A stretch of 64,000 nt of DNA from Herbidospora solisilvae (GCF_009901565.1 NZ_WXEW01000012.1:186001-250000), one strand, 5' to 3'. Counted from the stretch's first letter, positions 1-62,571 are shown. Program-made: numbers and translations. The notes: a model not told the origin generated them from the letters alone.

Positions 1-1
1 C

Positions 2-51228
<51,227 letters not shown>

Positions 51229-51240
51229 CACGCCCGGTGA

Positions 51241-51280
51241 CACGAAGGAGCGGGCGCCGGTGCCGGCGCCCGCTCCCGTG
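51241..51280. terminator. Strong hairpin between converging NRPS and dpgD genes
   Basis: A perfect 14-bp GC-rich stem (51247-51260 with 51263-51276) has only TG at its tip. It is flanked by a further CACG/CGTG pair that extends the stem across a small bulge. It starts 13 bases after the NRPS stop. There is no clear U-run, as is common in high-GC actinobacteria. It probably ends transcription of the NRPS genes and may act in both directions. Confidence 0.7.
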
Positions 51281-51281
51281 T

Positions 51282-51305
51282 CCAACTGCTCGATCAGGCA
51301 GTTGG
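51282..51305. terminator. Second hairpin between NRPS and dpgD genes
   Basis: CCAACTGC at 51282-51289 pairs with GCAGTTGG at 51298-51305 across an eight-base loop. It sits nine bases beyond the dpgD stop, on the side expected for a dpgD terminator on the minus strand, in tandem with the larger hairpin. Confidence 0.5.
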
Positions 51306-51313
51306 TCGAATCT

Positions 51314-53869
<2,556 letters not shown>

Positions 53870-53876
<7 letters not shown>

Positions 53877-54940
53877 TGCACCAGCGCCGTTTCTATCGTG
53901 GACCCCGGGCCCATCGTCATGAGCACGCCGTAATCGCCGGGAAAGGTGACGTCCTCCTGCGTGAGGCGTTCATAGGAGAAAAGAAAAGAAGCGCTCGACA
54001 CGTTGCCGAAGTCGCGCAGCACGCCGGTCGTGTGCCGGACGTCGTGGCGGGTCAGCCCGAGATTCACCGAGACGGCGTCGATCACCTTCTTGCCGCCCGA
54101 GTGGACCAGCCAGTGGGAGATCTGGTCGCGGCGCAGCCCGTTGGCGCGCAGCAGCCGGTCGACGGCGGGCTCGGCGTGGGCGCCGACCACATAGGGGATC
54201 TGCGGGTCGAGGTAGAAGCTGAACCGGCCCAGGTCGCGGTCCCAGTCGTAGCGCATGGCGTCGACGGCGTCGGTGATGACGCAGCTGGCGAAGTCGATCA
54301 CCCGCGGCCCCGGCACGGACTCCCCGGCGACCAGCGCCACGGCCGCCGCGCCGTCGCCGAACAGGCTGTTCACCACGGCGGTCCGCATCGTCCCGTCGAT
54401 CGCGTACGCCGCCGAGCACGCCTCCGCGCACAGCACGACGGCGAGCCGTCCCGGGTGGGCCGACGCCCAGCCGGCCACGACGTTCAGCGCGTTGAGCCCG
54501 GCGTTGCAGCCCATGCCGACGATGTCGGTCCGGCCGCAGTGGCGGTCGATGCCCAGCTCGCGGATGAGCAGCGCGCTCAGCCCCGGGGTCAGGAAGCCGG
54601 TCGACGTCACGCAGCAGAGGTGGCCCAGATCGCCCAGGCCGGCGCCGGCGTTCTTCAGGCACGCCTCCAGCGCCTCGGCGCCCATCTGGACGGCCAGCCG
54701 TTTGTGCTTGTCGAGCAGGTCGCCCTGCGACTCGGGGAGGCGCGCGCCGGTCTCGTCGGCGGGCGGCAGCGTGAGGTGCCGGCGGTCGATGGCGCTGTTG
54801 AGGAAGACCGAGCGGGCCTTCGGGTCGTCGATCCGCAGGATGTCCAGGAGTTCGGCCTGCCCGTAGGACTCGGGCGTGACGGCGGTGCCGACGCCCGCGA
54901 TCCTCGCTTCCGTCACCGTCATCGGAACGTCCACCCCCAC
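53870..54940 (-). CDS. dpgA: DpgA, type III polyketide synthase for 3,5-dihydroxyphenylacetyl-CoA
   Basis: 356 residues, a chalcone-synthase-family enzyme that joins four malonyl-CoA units and cyclises the chain to the 3,5-dihydroxyphenyl ring. The catalytic triad is visible: Cys145 in VGMGCNAGLNAL, His280 in WLVHSGGKKVID and Asn313 in FGNVSSAS. I start it at GTG 54940 (MGVDVP), which resembles the MGVDV start I recall for glycopeptide-cluster DpgA proteins; ATG 54922 is possible. It is the first gene of dpgABCD, which reads toward the NRPS genes. The upstream 160 bases carry an inverted repeat (54971-55009) that may be an operator. Very close in layout to DpgA of vancomycin-type clusters, though no other glycopeptide genes are present here. 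Confidence 0.96.
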
Positions 54941-54970
54941 ATTCGGGGCTTACTTCTTATCAGTCGTTTC

Positions 54971-55009
54971 GCTGTGGACACCTTTTTCCTTTCTTATCGG
55001 AGCCACAGC
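54971..55009. promoter_or_regulatory. Inverted repeat upstream of dpgA
   Basis: GCTGTGG at 54971-54977 matches CCACAGC at 55003-55009, with a 25-bp AT-richer spacer. The arms are 32 bp apart, about three helical turns, as for a dimeric regulator. On the minus strand, GATAAGAA occurs twice (complement of 54954-54961 and 54991-54998). The dpgA promoter must lie in this region; no clear -10/-35 pair is evident. Confidence 0.4.
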
Positions 55010-55058
55010 AAAGTAACCCGGTGAATTCGGCGGCGGCAACGCCGTCCAAACGCGGAAA

Positions 55059-55090
55059 AGGGGCCGGTTTCCGCTGGGAAACCGGCCCCT
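55059..55090 (-). terminator. Terminator after the discoidin-domain gene
   Basis: A perfect 14-bp stem (55059-55072 with 55077-55090) with a four-base loop, followed on the minus strand by TTTTCC. It lies just past the stop of the gene ending at 55104 and separates the sugar operon from dpgA. Confidence 0.85.
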
Positions 55091-55103
55091 CGCGAGGCGG
55101 GCG

Positions 55104-56921
55104 TCAGCTCGCGTACGCCTCCAGTTCGTAGATGCGGGCCGCCGTGTCGGAGTTACTCGTCGGCGCCAGCACGTTCACCCGGATATACCGAACATCGCGC
55201 GGCGTGAAGGTGTGCGTGGTGATGTTCGCCGTGTTCCCGCGCGGCTGGGCCACGTTGGTCCACGTCGTCCCGTTCGTGCTCACCTGGACGTCGAAGTCGC
55301 GGGTGTTCCAGACCGCCTGCTCGCCTCCGGCCCCGGAGTGCTTCAGCACGATCTTGCCCACGCTCTGGTTCGAGCCCAGGTCGACCCGGATCCACTTGCT
55401 CGATCCGAGCGAGCACCACTTGTCGGTGTTGCCGCCGGACACCGAGCCGTTCACGGCCTTGGCCGGGCCCTCGTTCGCGGCGCACGACGAGTCGGCGGTG
55501 GCGGTCTTGTTCAGCGCCAGGTTCGGGGTGCCGGTGGTCTGTGGCACGTACAGCCGGACGTCCGTCAGCGAGGCGCTGCCCTCGTACACGTTGGTGTAGA
55601 GGTCGCCGATCACGAAGTAGTCGGGGTAGGCGGAACCGGCCGGCCACTGGTTGGACCAGGTGGTCGAGCCGTTGTCGTCGTTCTGCACCAGGTTGCCGTT
55701 GAACTGCCCGTTGTACTCACTGGCCTTCACGTTGTAGTGCCAGATCGGGTTGTTGTTGACGACGAACGGGCGGTGCATGCGGATGGTGCGCTGGCCCGAA
55801 CGGGCGAAGTTGCCGGTCACCTCCAGGACGTAACCGGTCTGGTCGCGTTCGATGGCGAAGGTGTAGAACTCGTTCGGCATCAGCTCCGGCTGGAGTTCGG
55901 CCGCTGACGAGAGCTGCTGCTCGGCGACGCCGCCCGAGCAGGGGGTCATGAACCACTGCGAGTTGCCGGCCAGGCCGCCGGGGCCGGGGTTCCAGTTCGG
56001 CATCCCGCTGATCCACATGTTGACGGTGTTGAAGTTGCCGTCGCGGTAGTTGTAGTAGGTGTTGGTCGCGGCGTTGCAGACCCGGCCGCCGGTGCCGCTC
56101 CCCACACGGTCAGGGTGCTGGGAGAAGGCGTCCATCAACACCTTGCGGCGGTAGTGCCAGAAGTGGTTGTTGCGCGGGGCCGGGTTGGCGAAGTCGACGA
56201 TCGACAGGAAGTGGAAGCCGTTGTAGCCGTAGGTGCCGCGCCGGACGTCCTGCCATTCGCAGTAGGGGGCCGAGGCGTTGCCCGACCAGCCGGGCGAGTT
56301 CTGGCCCTCGCCCCACGGGTGCTGCGTCTTGCAGCCGGTGTTGCTGTAGCCGTTGGTGCGGCCGTTGTACTCGATCGACCCGTTCCGCTTCCCGCCGAAG
56401 TCGAGCGTCTTGAGCTTGTACTCGATGCGGTAGTAGTCGGGGAGCTTCTGGGACGGCCGCAGGATGACGCCGCCCGTGTGGTCGGGCACGTTCATCACGG
56501 CGACCTTCTCGCTGCCGAGCGTCTGGGTCGTCAGGCTCGGCGGCGACTCGATGTTGCCGTCCTTGTTCCAGTCACGGGCCGACAGAGAGGCGGTCAGCCA
56601 GCCGTTCTGCCCGATCGGGAACTCCTTCCGGTACGTGTTGAAGGAGTTCAGCGCGGTCGTCCAGGCCGGGCCGTAGTCGTTGCGGTACCACTGGCCCGGG
56701 TCGTCCATGATCGTGTCGAACGGCTGGGAGTAGTCGTCGCGCACCCACGGCGCGTTGCCGGTGTTGATCGGGTTGGCGAAGTTCTCGTTGTAGAGCAGCG
56801 TCCAGCCAGGCCGGGTCGGGTCGTCGGCCTGGGCGGGCGTGCTCGTCAGGGTCAGCGCCGAGCTGGTCAGCAGCAGCGCCAGCGCCGCTCGGCGTGCGGC
56901 TGTGCCTCTTCGTGTACGCAA
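55104..56921 (-). CDS. Secreted protein with unassigned N-terminal domain and C-terminal discoidin (F5/8 C) domain
   Basis: 605 residues. It starts at TTG 56921, with AGAGAGG seven bases upstream. A signal peptide with an Arg-rich head and a leucine-rich core is cut near AQA-DDP (about residue 32). Residues ~470-605 (NLALNKTATADSSC... WIRVDLGSNQSVGKIVLKHSG ... RYIRVNVLAPT) are an F5/8 type C carbohydrate-binding domain. Residues ~35-460 are rich in aromatic and Asn residues, with YYRIEYKLKTLDFGG recalling a concanavalin-like beta sandwich; I do not recognise a catalytic family. Given the binding domain and the uptake genes upstream, it probably binds or cuts an extracellular polysaccharide. 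It is the last gene of the sugar operon and ends at a strong terminator. Confidence 0.8.
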   Translation of the reverse strand: MRTRRGTAARRAALALLLTSSALTLTSTPAQADDPTRPGWTLLYNENFANPINTGNAPWVRDDYSQPFDTIMDDPGQWYRNDYGPAWTTALNSFNTYRKEFPIGQNGWLTASLSARDWNKDGNIESPPSLTTQTLGSEKVAVMNVPDHTGGVILRPSQKLPDYYRIEYKLKTLDFGGKRNGSIEYNGRTNGYSNTGCKTQHPWGEGQNSPGWSGNASAPYCEWQDVRRGTYGYNGFHFLSIVDFANPAPRNNHFWHYRRKVLMDAFSQHPDRVGSGTGGRVCNAATNTYYNYRDGNFNTVNMWISGMPNWNPGPGGLAGNSQWFMTPCSGGVAEQQLSSAAELQPELMPNEFYTFAIERDQTGYVLEVTGNFARSGQRTIRMHRPFVVNNNPIWHYNVKASEYNGQFNGNLVQNDDNGSTTWSNQWPAGSAYPDYFVIGDLYTNVYEGSASLTDVRLYVPQTTGTPNLALNKTATADSSCAANEGPAKAVNGSVSGGNTDKWCSLGSSKWIRVDLGSNQSVGKIVLKHSGAGGEQAVWNTRDFDVQVSTNGTTWTNVAQPRGNTANITTHTFTPRDVRYIRVNVLAPTSNSDTAARIYELEAYAS

Positions 56922-56958
56922 TGCGCAACCTCTCTGGGTGAGAAAGGGGTGGCGTCGC

Positions 56959-56979
56959 CGCCCGCCACCCCGGCGGGTG
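56959..56979 (-). terminator. Small hairpin between binding-protein gene and discoidin gene
   Basis: CCCGCC (56961-56966) pairs with GGCGGG (56972-56977) across a five-base loop, extended by one GU and one CG pair. It lies in the 70-base gap after the sugar-binding-protein gene. It has no U-run and could be an attenuator or an mRNA-stabilising stem that keeps the binding protein in excess, rather than a full terminator. Confidence 0.35.
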
Positions 56980-56991
56980 AAAGGAGGAGGT

Positions 56992-57975
56992 CTAGAAGCT
57001 GCCGTCCGGGTTCTGGAACTGGGCGGCGTTGTCCTTGGTGACCATCGGGGAGGGCACGACCGTGTCCTTCTCGACGTTGGCCGCGCCGCCGAGGATCTCC
57101 ACCGCGCGGTCCAGGCCCTTGGCGCCGATGATGTCGGCGTCGTTCAGGCCGGTCACCTTGTAGTTGGTGCCGTCGAGGATGGCCTTCAGCGCCTCGGCCT
57201 GGCCGTCGACGCCGGCGATGATGATGCCGTCCGACAGGCCGGCGTCCGCGATGGCGCGCTGGGCGCCCAGGCACATGGCGTCGTTCTCGCAGAACACCGC
57301 CTTGATGTCCTTGTTGGTGGCGAGCAGGCTCTCCATGACGGTCAGGCCGCCGTCGGAGCCCCAGTTGCCGAAGTCGGGCGCCTCGACCAGCGTGAACTTG
57401 GAGTTGGCCGACAGGACCGACTTGACGCCGTTGGTGCGGGCCAGGCCGATGCTGTTGTCGGCCGGGCCGCCCTTGATGATGGCGACCTTGCCGCCGTCGG
57501 GCAGCGCGGTCGACAGGTACTCGCCGTTCTGGCGGCCGATGGCCTCGTTGTCGGGGCCGATCCAGCTCGTGTACTCGCCGGTCTGGAACTTGCGGTCGAC
57601 CAGGACGACGGGCTTGCCGGCCGCCTTGATGCTGTTCAGCACGGCGGGGGCCGACTCCAGCGGGCCGCCGGAGATGATGACGGCGTCGACGTTCTTGGTC
57701 AGCAGGTCCTCGACGTTGCTGGCGAGCTTGGCGGCGTCGCCGTTGGCGTCGGTGCTGATGATCTCGACGTTGCCCTTCTTCTGGGCCTGGGCGGCGATCG
57801 CCTTGTCCATGCCGCTGAAGTAGGGGCCGCTCAGCATGAAGTTGGCGACGCCGATCGTGTAGCCGCCGTCGCCCGACGCGGCGGCGCCGGTCGTCGGTTC
57901 CTCCGAACCCGAGGAGCAGGCGGTCAGCATCGCAAGGCAGAGGCCGGCGCCGGCCAGGATTCTCTTGGAAATCAC
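56992..57975 (-). CDS. Sugar-binding lipoprotein of an ABC importer (RbsB-like)
   Basis: 327 residues. It begins at GTG 57975 with AGGAGA upstream. A lipoprotein signal ends in the lipobox LTAC (Cys20), so it is anchored outside the membrane. The mature part is a periplasmic-binding-protein type 1 fold of the ribose/galactose class: YTIGVANFMLSGPYFSGM, DAVIISGGPLESAP, GGKVAIIKGGPADNS, AVFCENDAMCLGAQRAI and IIIAGVDGQAEAL. It delivers a sugar to the permease and ATPase encoded just upstream in the same operon. The exact sugar cannot be read from the sequence. Confidence 0.94.
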   Translation of the reverse strand: MISKRILAGAGLCLAMLTACSSGSEEPTTGAAASGDGGYTIGVANFMLSGPYFSGMDKAIAAQAQKKGNVEIISTDANGDAAKLASNVEDLLTKNVDAVIISGGPLESAPAVLNSIKAAGKPVVLVDRKFQTGEYTSWIGPDNEAIGRQNGEYLSTALPDGGKVAIIKGGPADNSIGLARTNGVKSVLSANSKFTLVEAPDFGNWGSDGGLTVMESLLATNKDIKAVFCENDAMCLGAQRAIADAGLSDGIIIAGVDGQAEALKAILDGTNYKVTGLNDADIIGAKGLDRAVEILGGAANVEKDTVVPSPMVTKDNAAQFQNPDGSF

Positions 57976-57993
57976 GGTGTTTCTCCTGGGGGG

Positions 57994-58941
57994 TTACGCG
58001 CGCACCCGGTTGGTGCGCTGGGCGAGGATGACGGCGATGATGATCAACCCCTTGAGGACCTGCTGCCAGAAGCTCTGCACGCCGTACAGGTTGAGCAGGT
58101 TGTTGATCAGGACCAGGACGAGCACGCCACCGAACGTGGCGCGGACGGAGCCCTTGCCGCCGGCGAGGCTGGCGCCGCCGATGACGCAGGCGGCGATGGC
58201 GTCGAGCTCGAACGCCACGCCCACGCTCGGCTGGGCGATGCCGACCCGGCTGGCCAGGATCACCCCGGCCAGACCGGCGCACAGGCCGGAGATCGTGTAC
58301 GCCAGCACGACGTGCCGGCGCACGTTGATGCCGGCCAGGCGCACCGTCTCGGCGTTGCCGCCGATCGCGATGATCGACCGCCCGGCCGGGGTGCGGGTGA
58401 GGAAGACTCCGCCGACGAGGAAGACGGCGAACATGATGAGCGTGGAGACCGGGATCGGGCCGGCCATGGCCGACCCGAGCGTGAAGAACGCCGGGTCCTC
58501 CGGCGCGATCGGCACCTCGGAGTAGACGAACGCCAGACCCCGGATGGTGGTCAACGACGCCAGCGTCACCACGAAGGGCGCCAGCCCGAACCGGGCCACC
58601 AGCACGCCGTTGACCAGCCCGAAGCCGATGCCGGACACGACGCCGACGGCCATCGCGGCCGGGATCGGCAGGCTCGACACCATCCCGGCGGTCAGGATGC
58701 CGGAGAACGCCACCACCGACCCGACCGACAGGTCGATGCCGCCGGTGAGGATGACGACCAGCATCCCGTAGGCCAGCAGGCCGATGGTGACCATCTGCTT
58801 GAGCAGGTTCGTCAGGTTGGCCTGGGTGAGGAACGACTCGGTCGTCACCGCGGCCACCACGACCATCACCACGATGAGCAGGCCGAAGGCCGCCGTGACG
58901 AGCAGGTCGCGGGAGATCTTGGGCAGGGCGTTCACGCTCAC
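57994..58941 (-). CDS. Sugar ABC importer permease (RbsC-like)
   Basis: 315 residues with eight or more hydrophobic segments. Family marks include LTGGIDLSVGSVVAFSG, IGGNAETVRLAGINV and CVIGGASLAGGKGSVRATFGGVLVLVLINN, typical of ribose/xylose-class permeases. GTG 58941 overlaps the stop of the ATPase gene (GTGA), so the two are coupled. It forms the membrane channel of the importer. Confidence 0.95.
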   Translation of the reverse strand: MSVNALPKISRDLLVTAAFGLLIVVMVVVAAVTTESFLTQANLTNLLKQMVTIGLLAYGMLVVILTGGIDLSVGSVVAFSGILTAGMVSSLPIPAAMAVGVVSGIGFGLVNGVLVARFGLAPFVVTLASLTTIRGLAFVYSEVPIAPEDPAFFTLGSAMAGPIPVSTLIMFAVFLVGGVFLTRTPAGRSIIAIGGNAETVRLAGINVRRHVVLAYTISGLCAGLAGVILASRVGIAQPSVGVAFELDAIAACVIGGASLAGGKGSVRATFGGVLVLVLINNLLNLYGVQSFWQQVLKGLIIIAVILAQRTNRVRA

Positions 58942-60407
58942 GCGGCCACTCCGATCGCGTGCGCGAGCACCTCGTCCTCGGTGGTCCCCTCGGACCGCAG
59001 CTCACCGGCGAGCCGGCCCTCGCGCATGACGAGCACGCGGTCGGTGGCGCCGAGCACCTCGGTCAGGTCGGAGGAGATGAGCAGCACGGCCAGGCCCTCG
59101 CGGGCCAGCGCGTCGATCATCCGGTAGATGTCGACCCGGGTGGCCATGTCGACGCCCCGGGTCGGTTCGTCGAGGATGAGCACCCGCGGTTCGGCCAGCA
59201 GCCACTTGGCGAGCACGGCCTTCTGCTGGTTGCCGCCGCTGAGCGCGGCCACCGGCATGGTGGCGCACCGGGCGGGCTGGATGCTGAGCCGGTCGATCAT
59301 CCCGGCGACCCTTTCCCTGCGCCCCGGCATGTCGATCAGCGGCCCCCTGGTGGTGGCCCGCATGGTCGCCAGGGCGATGTTGTCGAGCACGGTCATCCCG
59401 CCCACGAGACCGGTGCGTTTCCGGTCCTCGGTGACGAGGGCGAGTCCGTGCGAGATCGCGTCGGCGGGGGAGCGGAACGCCCCGCTGCCCGACGTGGGCG
59501 GTTCGGCCCCGAAGACGCACCGGGCCATCTCACTGCGCCCGGAGCCGACCAGGCCGAAGAGGCCGACGATCTCGCCGGCGCGCAGTTCGAAGGAGACGTC
59601 CGAGAACTCGCCCTGCCGCGAGAGCGAATCGACCTTCAGACGGGTTTCTCCCGGTTCGTCACGCCGGTCGGGATAGATCTGTTCGAGCCGGCGTCCGGCC
59701 ATGAGCCGGATCAGCTCGTCCTCCGACGTGCGGGACGGCTCGGTCGTCTCGATGATCACGCCGTCCTTGATGACGACGATCGAGTCGGCCAGCTCCATGA
59801 CCTCGGCGAGGCGGTGGGAGACGTACACGACGAGGACCCCGCGCGCCTTCAACCGGCGGATCAGGTCGAACAGCGCGTCCAGGTCGCTGCCGGCCAGGAC
59901 CGCCGAGGGCTCGTCCAGGACCAGCACCCGCACCTCCCCGGCCAGCGCCTTGGCGATCTCCACCATCTGCTGGCGGGCCACCGTGAGGCGGCCGGCGACG
60001 GTGCGCGGCTCGATGGCGCCGAAACCGGCGGCGTCGAGCAGTTCCTTGGCCTTGCGGTGCGCGGCCGGCCAGTCGATGAGGCCGCTCCTGCGCCTCGGGA
60101 ACCGGCCCATCAGCAGGTTCTCGGTGACCGACAGGCCGGGCACGATCGACAACTCCTGGTAGACCGTGCGAATGCCGCGCTCGTGGGCGTCGTGCGGCGA
60201 GCGCAGGTGCACCGGCTCGTCGTCGATGCGCATCTCGCCGGACGACATCTCGTGCGCGCCGGAGAAGATCCGGATCAGCGTCGACTTGCCCGCGCCGTTG
60301 GCCCCGACGACGGCGAGGACCTCGCCGTCGCGCCCGACGAGGTCGACGCCGTGGAGCACCTCCACGTCGCCGTAGCTCTTCCGGACGTTCCGGAGCGAAA
60401 GGCTCAT
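58938..60407 (-). CDS. Sugar ABC importer ATPase with two nucleotide-binding domains (RbsA-like)
   Basis: 489 residues. The first ABC domain has Walker A GANGAGKST (residues 35-43) and Walker B VLVLDEPSAVL. The second has the degenerate Walker A GLVGSGRSE usual in this family, signature ALSGGNQQK and Walker B LILDEPTRGVD. It powers the importer made with the permease and lipoprotein. ATG 60407 overlaps the aldehyde dehydrogenase stop (ATGA). The first signature region reads RLTVARQQM, slightly different from the usual LSVGQQQ. Confidence 0.95.
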   Translation of the reverse strand: MSLSLRNVRKSYGDVEVLHGVDLVGRDGEVLAVVGANGAGKSTLIRIFSGAHEMSSGEMRIDDEPVHLRSPHDAHERGIRTVYQELSIVPGLSVTENLLMGRFPRRRSGLIDWPAAHRKAKELLDAAGFGAIEPRTVAGRLTVARQQMVEIAKALAGEVRVLVLDEPSAVLAGSDLDALFDLIRRLKARGVLVVYVSHRLAEVMELADSIVVIKDGVIIETTEPSRTSEDELIRLMAGRRLEQIYPDRRDEPGETRLKVDSLSRQGEFSDVSFELRAGEIVGLFGLVGSGRSEMARCVFGAEPPTSGSGAFRSPADAISHGLALVTEDRKRTGLVGGMTVLDNIALATMRATTRGPLIDMPGRRERVAGMIDRLSIQPARCATMPVAALSGGNQQKAVLAKWLLAEPRVLILDEPTRGVDMATRVDIYRMIDALAREGLAVLLISSDLTEVLGATDRVLVMREGRLAGELRSEGTTEDEVLAHAIGVAA

Positions 60408-61792
60408 CCGAAGGCCTCCATGACCAGCACGGTCTTCTGCCGGGTGAAGTCGAGCACGGTCTCGTGCAGGCCCTCGCGGTAGCCGCCGGTGTCCTTGGTG
60501 CCGCCGAACGGCAGGTTCTCGGCCCGGATCGCGGTCGACCCGTTGACGATCACGCCACCGACGTCGAGCAGCTTGGCCAGGGTGAACGCGCGCGAGACGT
60601 CGCGGGTGAACACCGAGGCGTGCAGCCCGTAGGGGGAGTCGGAGACCAGCGCCGCGGCCTCGCGCGGGTCGGAGAACCGGGCGATCGGCGCGACCGGCCC
60701 GAAGATCTCCTCGGCGAAGGTCGGGCTCTCGACCGGCACGTCGACGAGCACCACCGGGTCGACGAACGAGCCCCGGCGGCCACCGCCGACGACCAGCCGC
60801 GCGCCCTCGCCGACCAGCCGCCCGACGGCATTCTCGACCTCTTCGGCGGCCTGCTCGGTGATCAGCGGCCCGACGTCGGTGCCGTCGTCCATCTGGTCGC
60901 CCACGACCAGCTTGGCCGCCTGGGCCGACAGCTCCGCGACGAAGGCGTCGTGGACGCCGTCCTGGACGTACACCCGCTTGACCGCGCAGCAGATCTGGCC
61001 GTTGCCGCGGGCCAGCCGCCCGAGGGTGACGGCGGTGGCGGCGGCCTCGACGTCGGCGTCGTCGCAGACGATCATCGCGTCGTTGCCGCCGAGTTCGAGG
61101 AAGACCTTCTTCAGGGTGCCGGAGGCGAGTCTGGCGATCGCCCGGCCGGCGTTGGTGCTGCCGGTGAGCGAGATCGCGGCGACGCCCGGGGCCTCGGCCA
61201 GCGTGGTCGAGACCGCGACGCCGCCGGTGACGACCTGGTGGGCGAACTCGGGCGCGCCCGCCTCGTCGACCAGCTCGGCGACCCGGACCAGCGCGAGCGG
61301 GCACTTGGCCGGCGGCTGCACGATCACCGCGTTCCCGGCGGCCAGCGCGGCGGCGGCCTTGTGGGAGTACAACTCGACCGGGTAGTTGAACGGCACCAGC
61401 GCGGCCACCACACCCAGCGGCTCGCGGATCGTCACCGCGAGGTGGCGCTCCATGCCCGGCACCGCGTCCATCGGCGTCTGCCGGCCGAACAACCGGGTCG
61501 CCTCGGCGGAGTAGCCGCGCCAGATGCGGACCGCGGCCTCGACCTCACCCCGGCACTGCATCAGGGGCTTGCCGTTCTCGCTCGCCAGCAGGCTCGCCAG
61601 CGACTCGGCCTCGCCCTCGATCAGGTCGGCCACCCGGCGTAACAGGGCCGCCCGTTCGTGGCCGGGCATGGCCGCCATCGCGCGCTGCCCCTTCTGCGCG
61701 TCCGCGATGGCGGCCACGACCGCGTCGGCGTCCAGGTCGGGCACCTCGCCGAGAGGCTCACCGGTCCCCGGGTTCCGCACCACAATGCTCAT
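60404..61792 (-). CDS. NAD(P)-dependent aldehyde dehydrogenase
   Basis: 462 residues, oxidising an aldehyde to its acid. Catalytic Cys268 lies in GNGQICCAVKR and general-base Glu233 in LELGGNDA; PFNYP and FGGTKDTG are other family marks. The coenzyme-binding segment, usually xxKPSE, reads VIVQPPAKCP here, so the usual Lys is replaced by Gln, which may affect NAD versus NADP use. ATG 61792 has GGAG seven bases upstream and overlaps the iclR stop. Beside a sugar importer and a GH95-like glycosidase, a role in oxidising lactaldehyde or glycolaldehyde from a deoxy-sugar or pentose is plausible, but that is inference. Confidence 0.92.
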   Translation of the reverse strand: MSIVVRNPGTGEPLGEVPDLDADAVVAAIADAQKGQRAMAAMPGHERAALLRRVADLIEGEAESLASLLASENGKPLMQCRGEVEAAVRIWRGYSAEATRLFGRQTPMDAVPGMERHLAVTIREPLGVVAALVPFNYPVELYSHKAAAALAAGNAVIVQPPAKCPLALVRVAELVDEAGAPEFAHQVVTGGVAVSTTLAEAPGVAAISLTGSTNAGRAIARLASGTLKKVFLELGGNDAMIVCDDADVEAAATAVTLGRLARGNGQICCAVKRVYVQDGVHDAFVAELSAQAAKLVVGDQMDDGTDVGPLITEQAAEEVENAVGRLVGEGARLVVGGGRRGSFVDPVVLVDVPVESPTFAEEIFGPVAPIARFSDPREAAALVSDSPYGLHASVFTRDVSRAFTLAKLLDVGGVIVNGSTAIRAENLPFGGTKDTGGYREGLHETVLDFTRQKTVLVMEAFG

Positions 61793-62571
61793 CTGCTGCT
61801 CCTTCGATAGGGGGTTCGCCCGCCGATGCGTTTGCTGATGTCGGCGGCCATCGCGCGGGCCTTGGGGGCGAGGCGGTGGCAGTCGTCGCGGCTGAACCGC
61901 GCGGCCGGGGCCGACACGCTGAACGCGCCGACCGGCTCGCCGGAGGCGTTCATGATCGCCAGGCCGACGCAGCGCACCCCTTCCTCGTTCTCCTCGTCGT
62001 CGATCGCGAAGCCCTGGTCCCGCACCACGCCCAGCTCGGCGAGCAGGGCGTTCCCGGTGAGGGTCTTCGGCGTACGCACGTCGAGAGGCCCCGAGAGGAT
62101 CTCGTCGCGACGGGTGGGATCGAGCAGGGCGAGCATTGCCTTGCCCATGGCGGTGCAGTGGAGCGGCGCCCGCTTCCCGATGTGCGACACCAGGCGGATG
62201 GACTTGGCGCTCTCGACCTTGTCGACGTACACGATCTGCTCGCCGACCAGGACCCCGAGGTGCACGGTCTCCCCGCTCAGCTCCACCAGCTCGGCCAGGT
62301 AGGGCCGGGCGGCGGCGCGCAGGCCGTCCTCGTCGAGGTACTGCCCGGCCAGCACGATCAGGGTGACCCCGAGCCGGTAGGACCCGGCCGGGTCACGGTC
62401 GAGCACTCCGAGTTCGAGCAGGGACGTCACGTACCGGTGGGCGGTGCTGACGGCGATCCCGGCGCGGCTCGCGAGCGCGCCCAGGGTGATCCCGTCGCGC
62501 CCGGCGTCGGAGACGGCGTGCACCAGCTCGAATGCCTTGTCGACGCTTGCTGATTTACGACCACTCTGCAT
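61789..62571 (-). CDS. IclR-family transcriptional regulator
   Basis: 260 residues. The N-terminal winged helix-turn-helix is at about residues 25-60 (ITLGALASRAGIAVSTAHRYVTSLLELGVLDRD). The C-terminal IclR ligand domain includes VDKVESAKSIRLVSHIGKRAPLHCTAMGKAMLA and a conserved Cys in EGVRCVGLAI. It is the first gene of the sugar operon and probably controls it in response to the sugar or a catabolite. A 17-bp palindrome overlaps its start codon, suggesting autoregulation. No good ribosome binding site precedes ATG 62571, so the mRNA may be leaderless. Confidence 0.93.
   Translation of the reverse strand: MQSGRKSASVDKAFELVHAVSDAGRDGITLGALASRAGIAVSTAHRYVTSLLELGVLDRDPAGSYRLGVTLIVLAGQYLDEDGLRAAARPYLAELVELSGETVHLGVLVGEQIVYVDKVESAKSIRLVSHIGKRAPLHCTAMGKAMLALLDPTRRDEILSGPLDVRTPKTLTGNALLAELGVVRDQGFAIDDEENEEGVRCVGLAIMNASGEPVGAFSVSAPAARFSRDDCHRLAPKARAMAADISKRIGGRTPYRRSSR

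Noticed and set aside
51229-51313. Tandem inverted repeats as a possible attachment or recombination site.
   Set aside because: They lie exactly between two converging stops, with no recombinase gene or direct repeats nearby; terminators explain them.
54919-54942. A seven-codon frame MWGWTFR whose stop overlaps ATG 54922 of dpgA, resembling a Trp attenuator leader.
   Set aside because: The MGVDV start at 54940 fits the family better and overlaps this frame, and no alternative terminator/antiterminator stems are visible. Two Trp codons in G-rich DNA are likely by chance.
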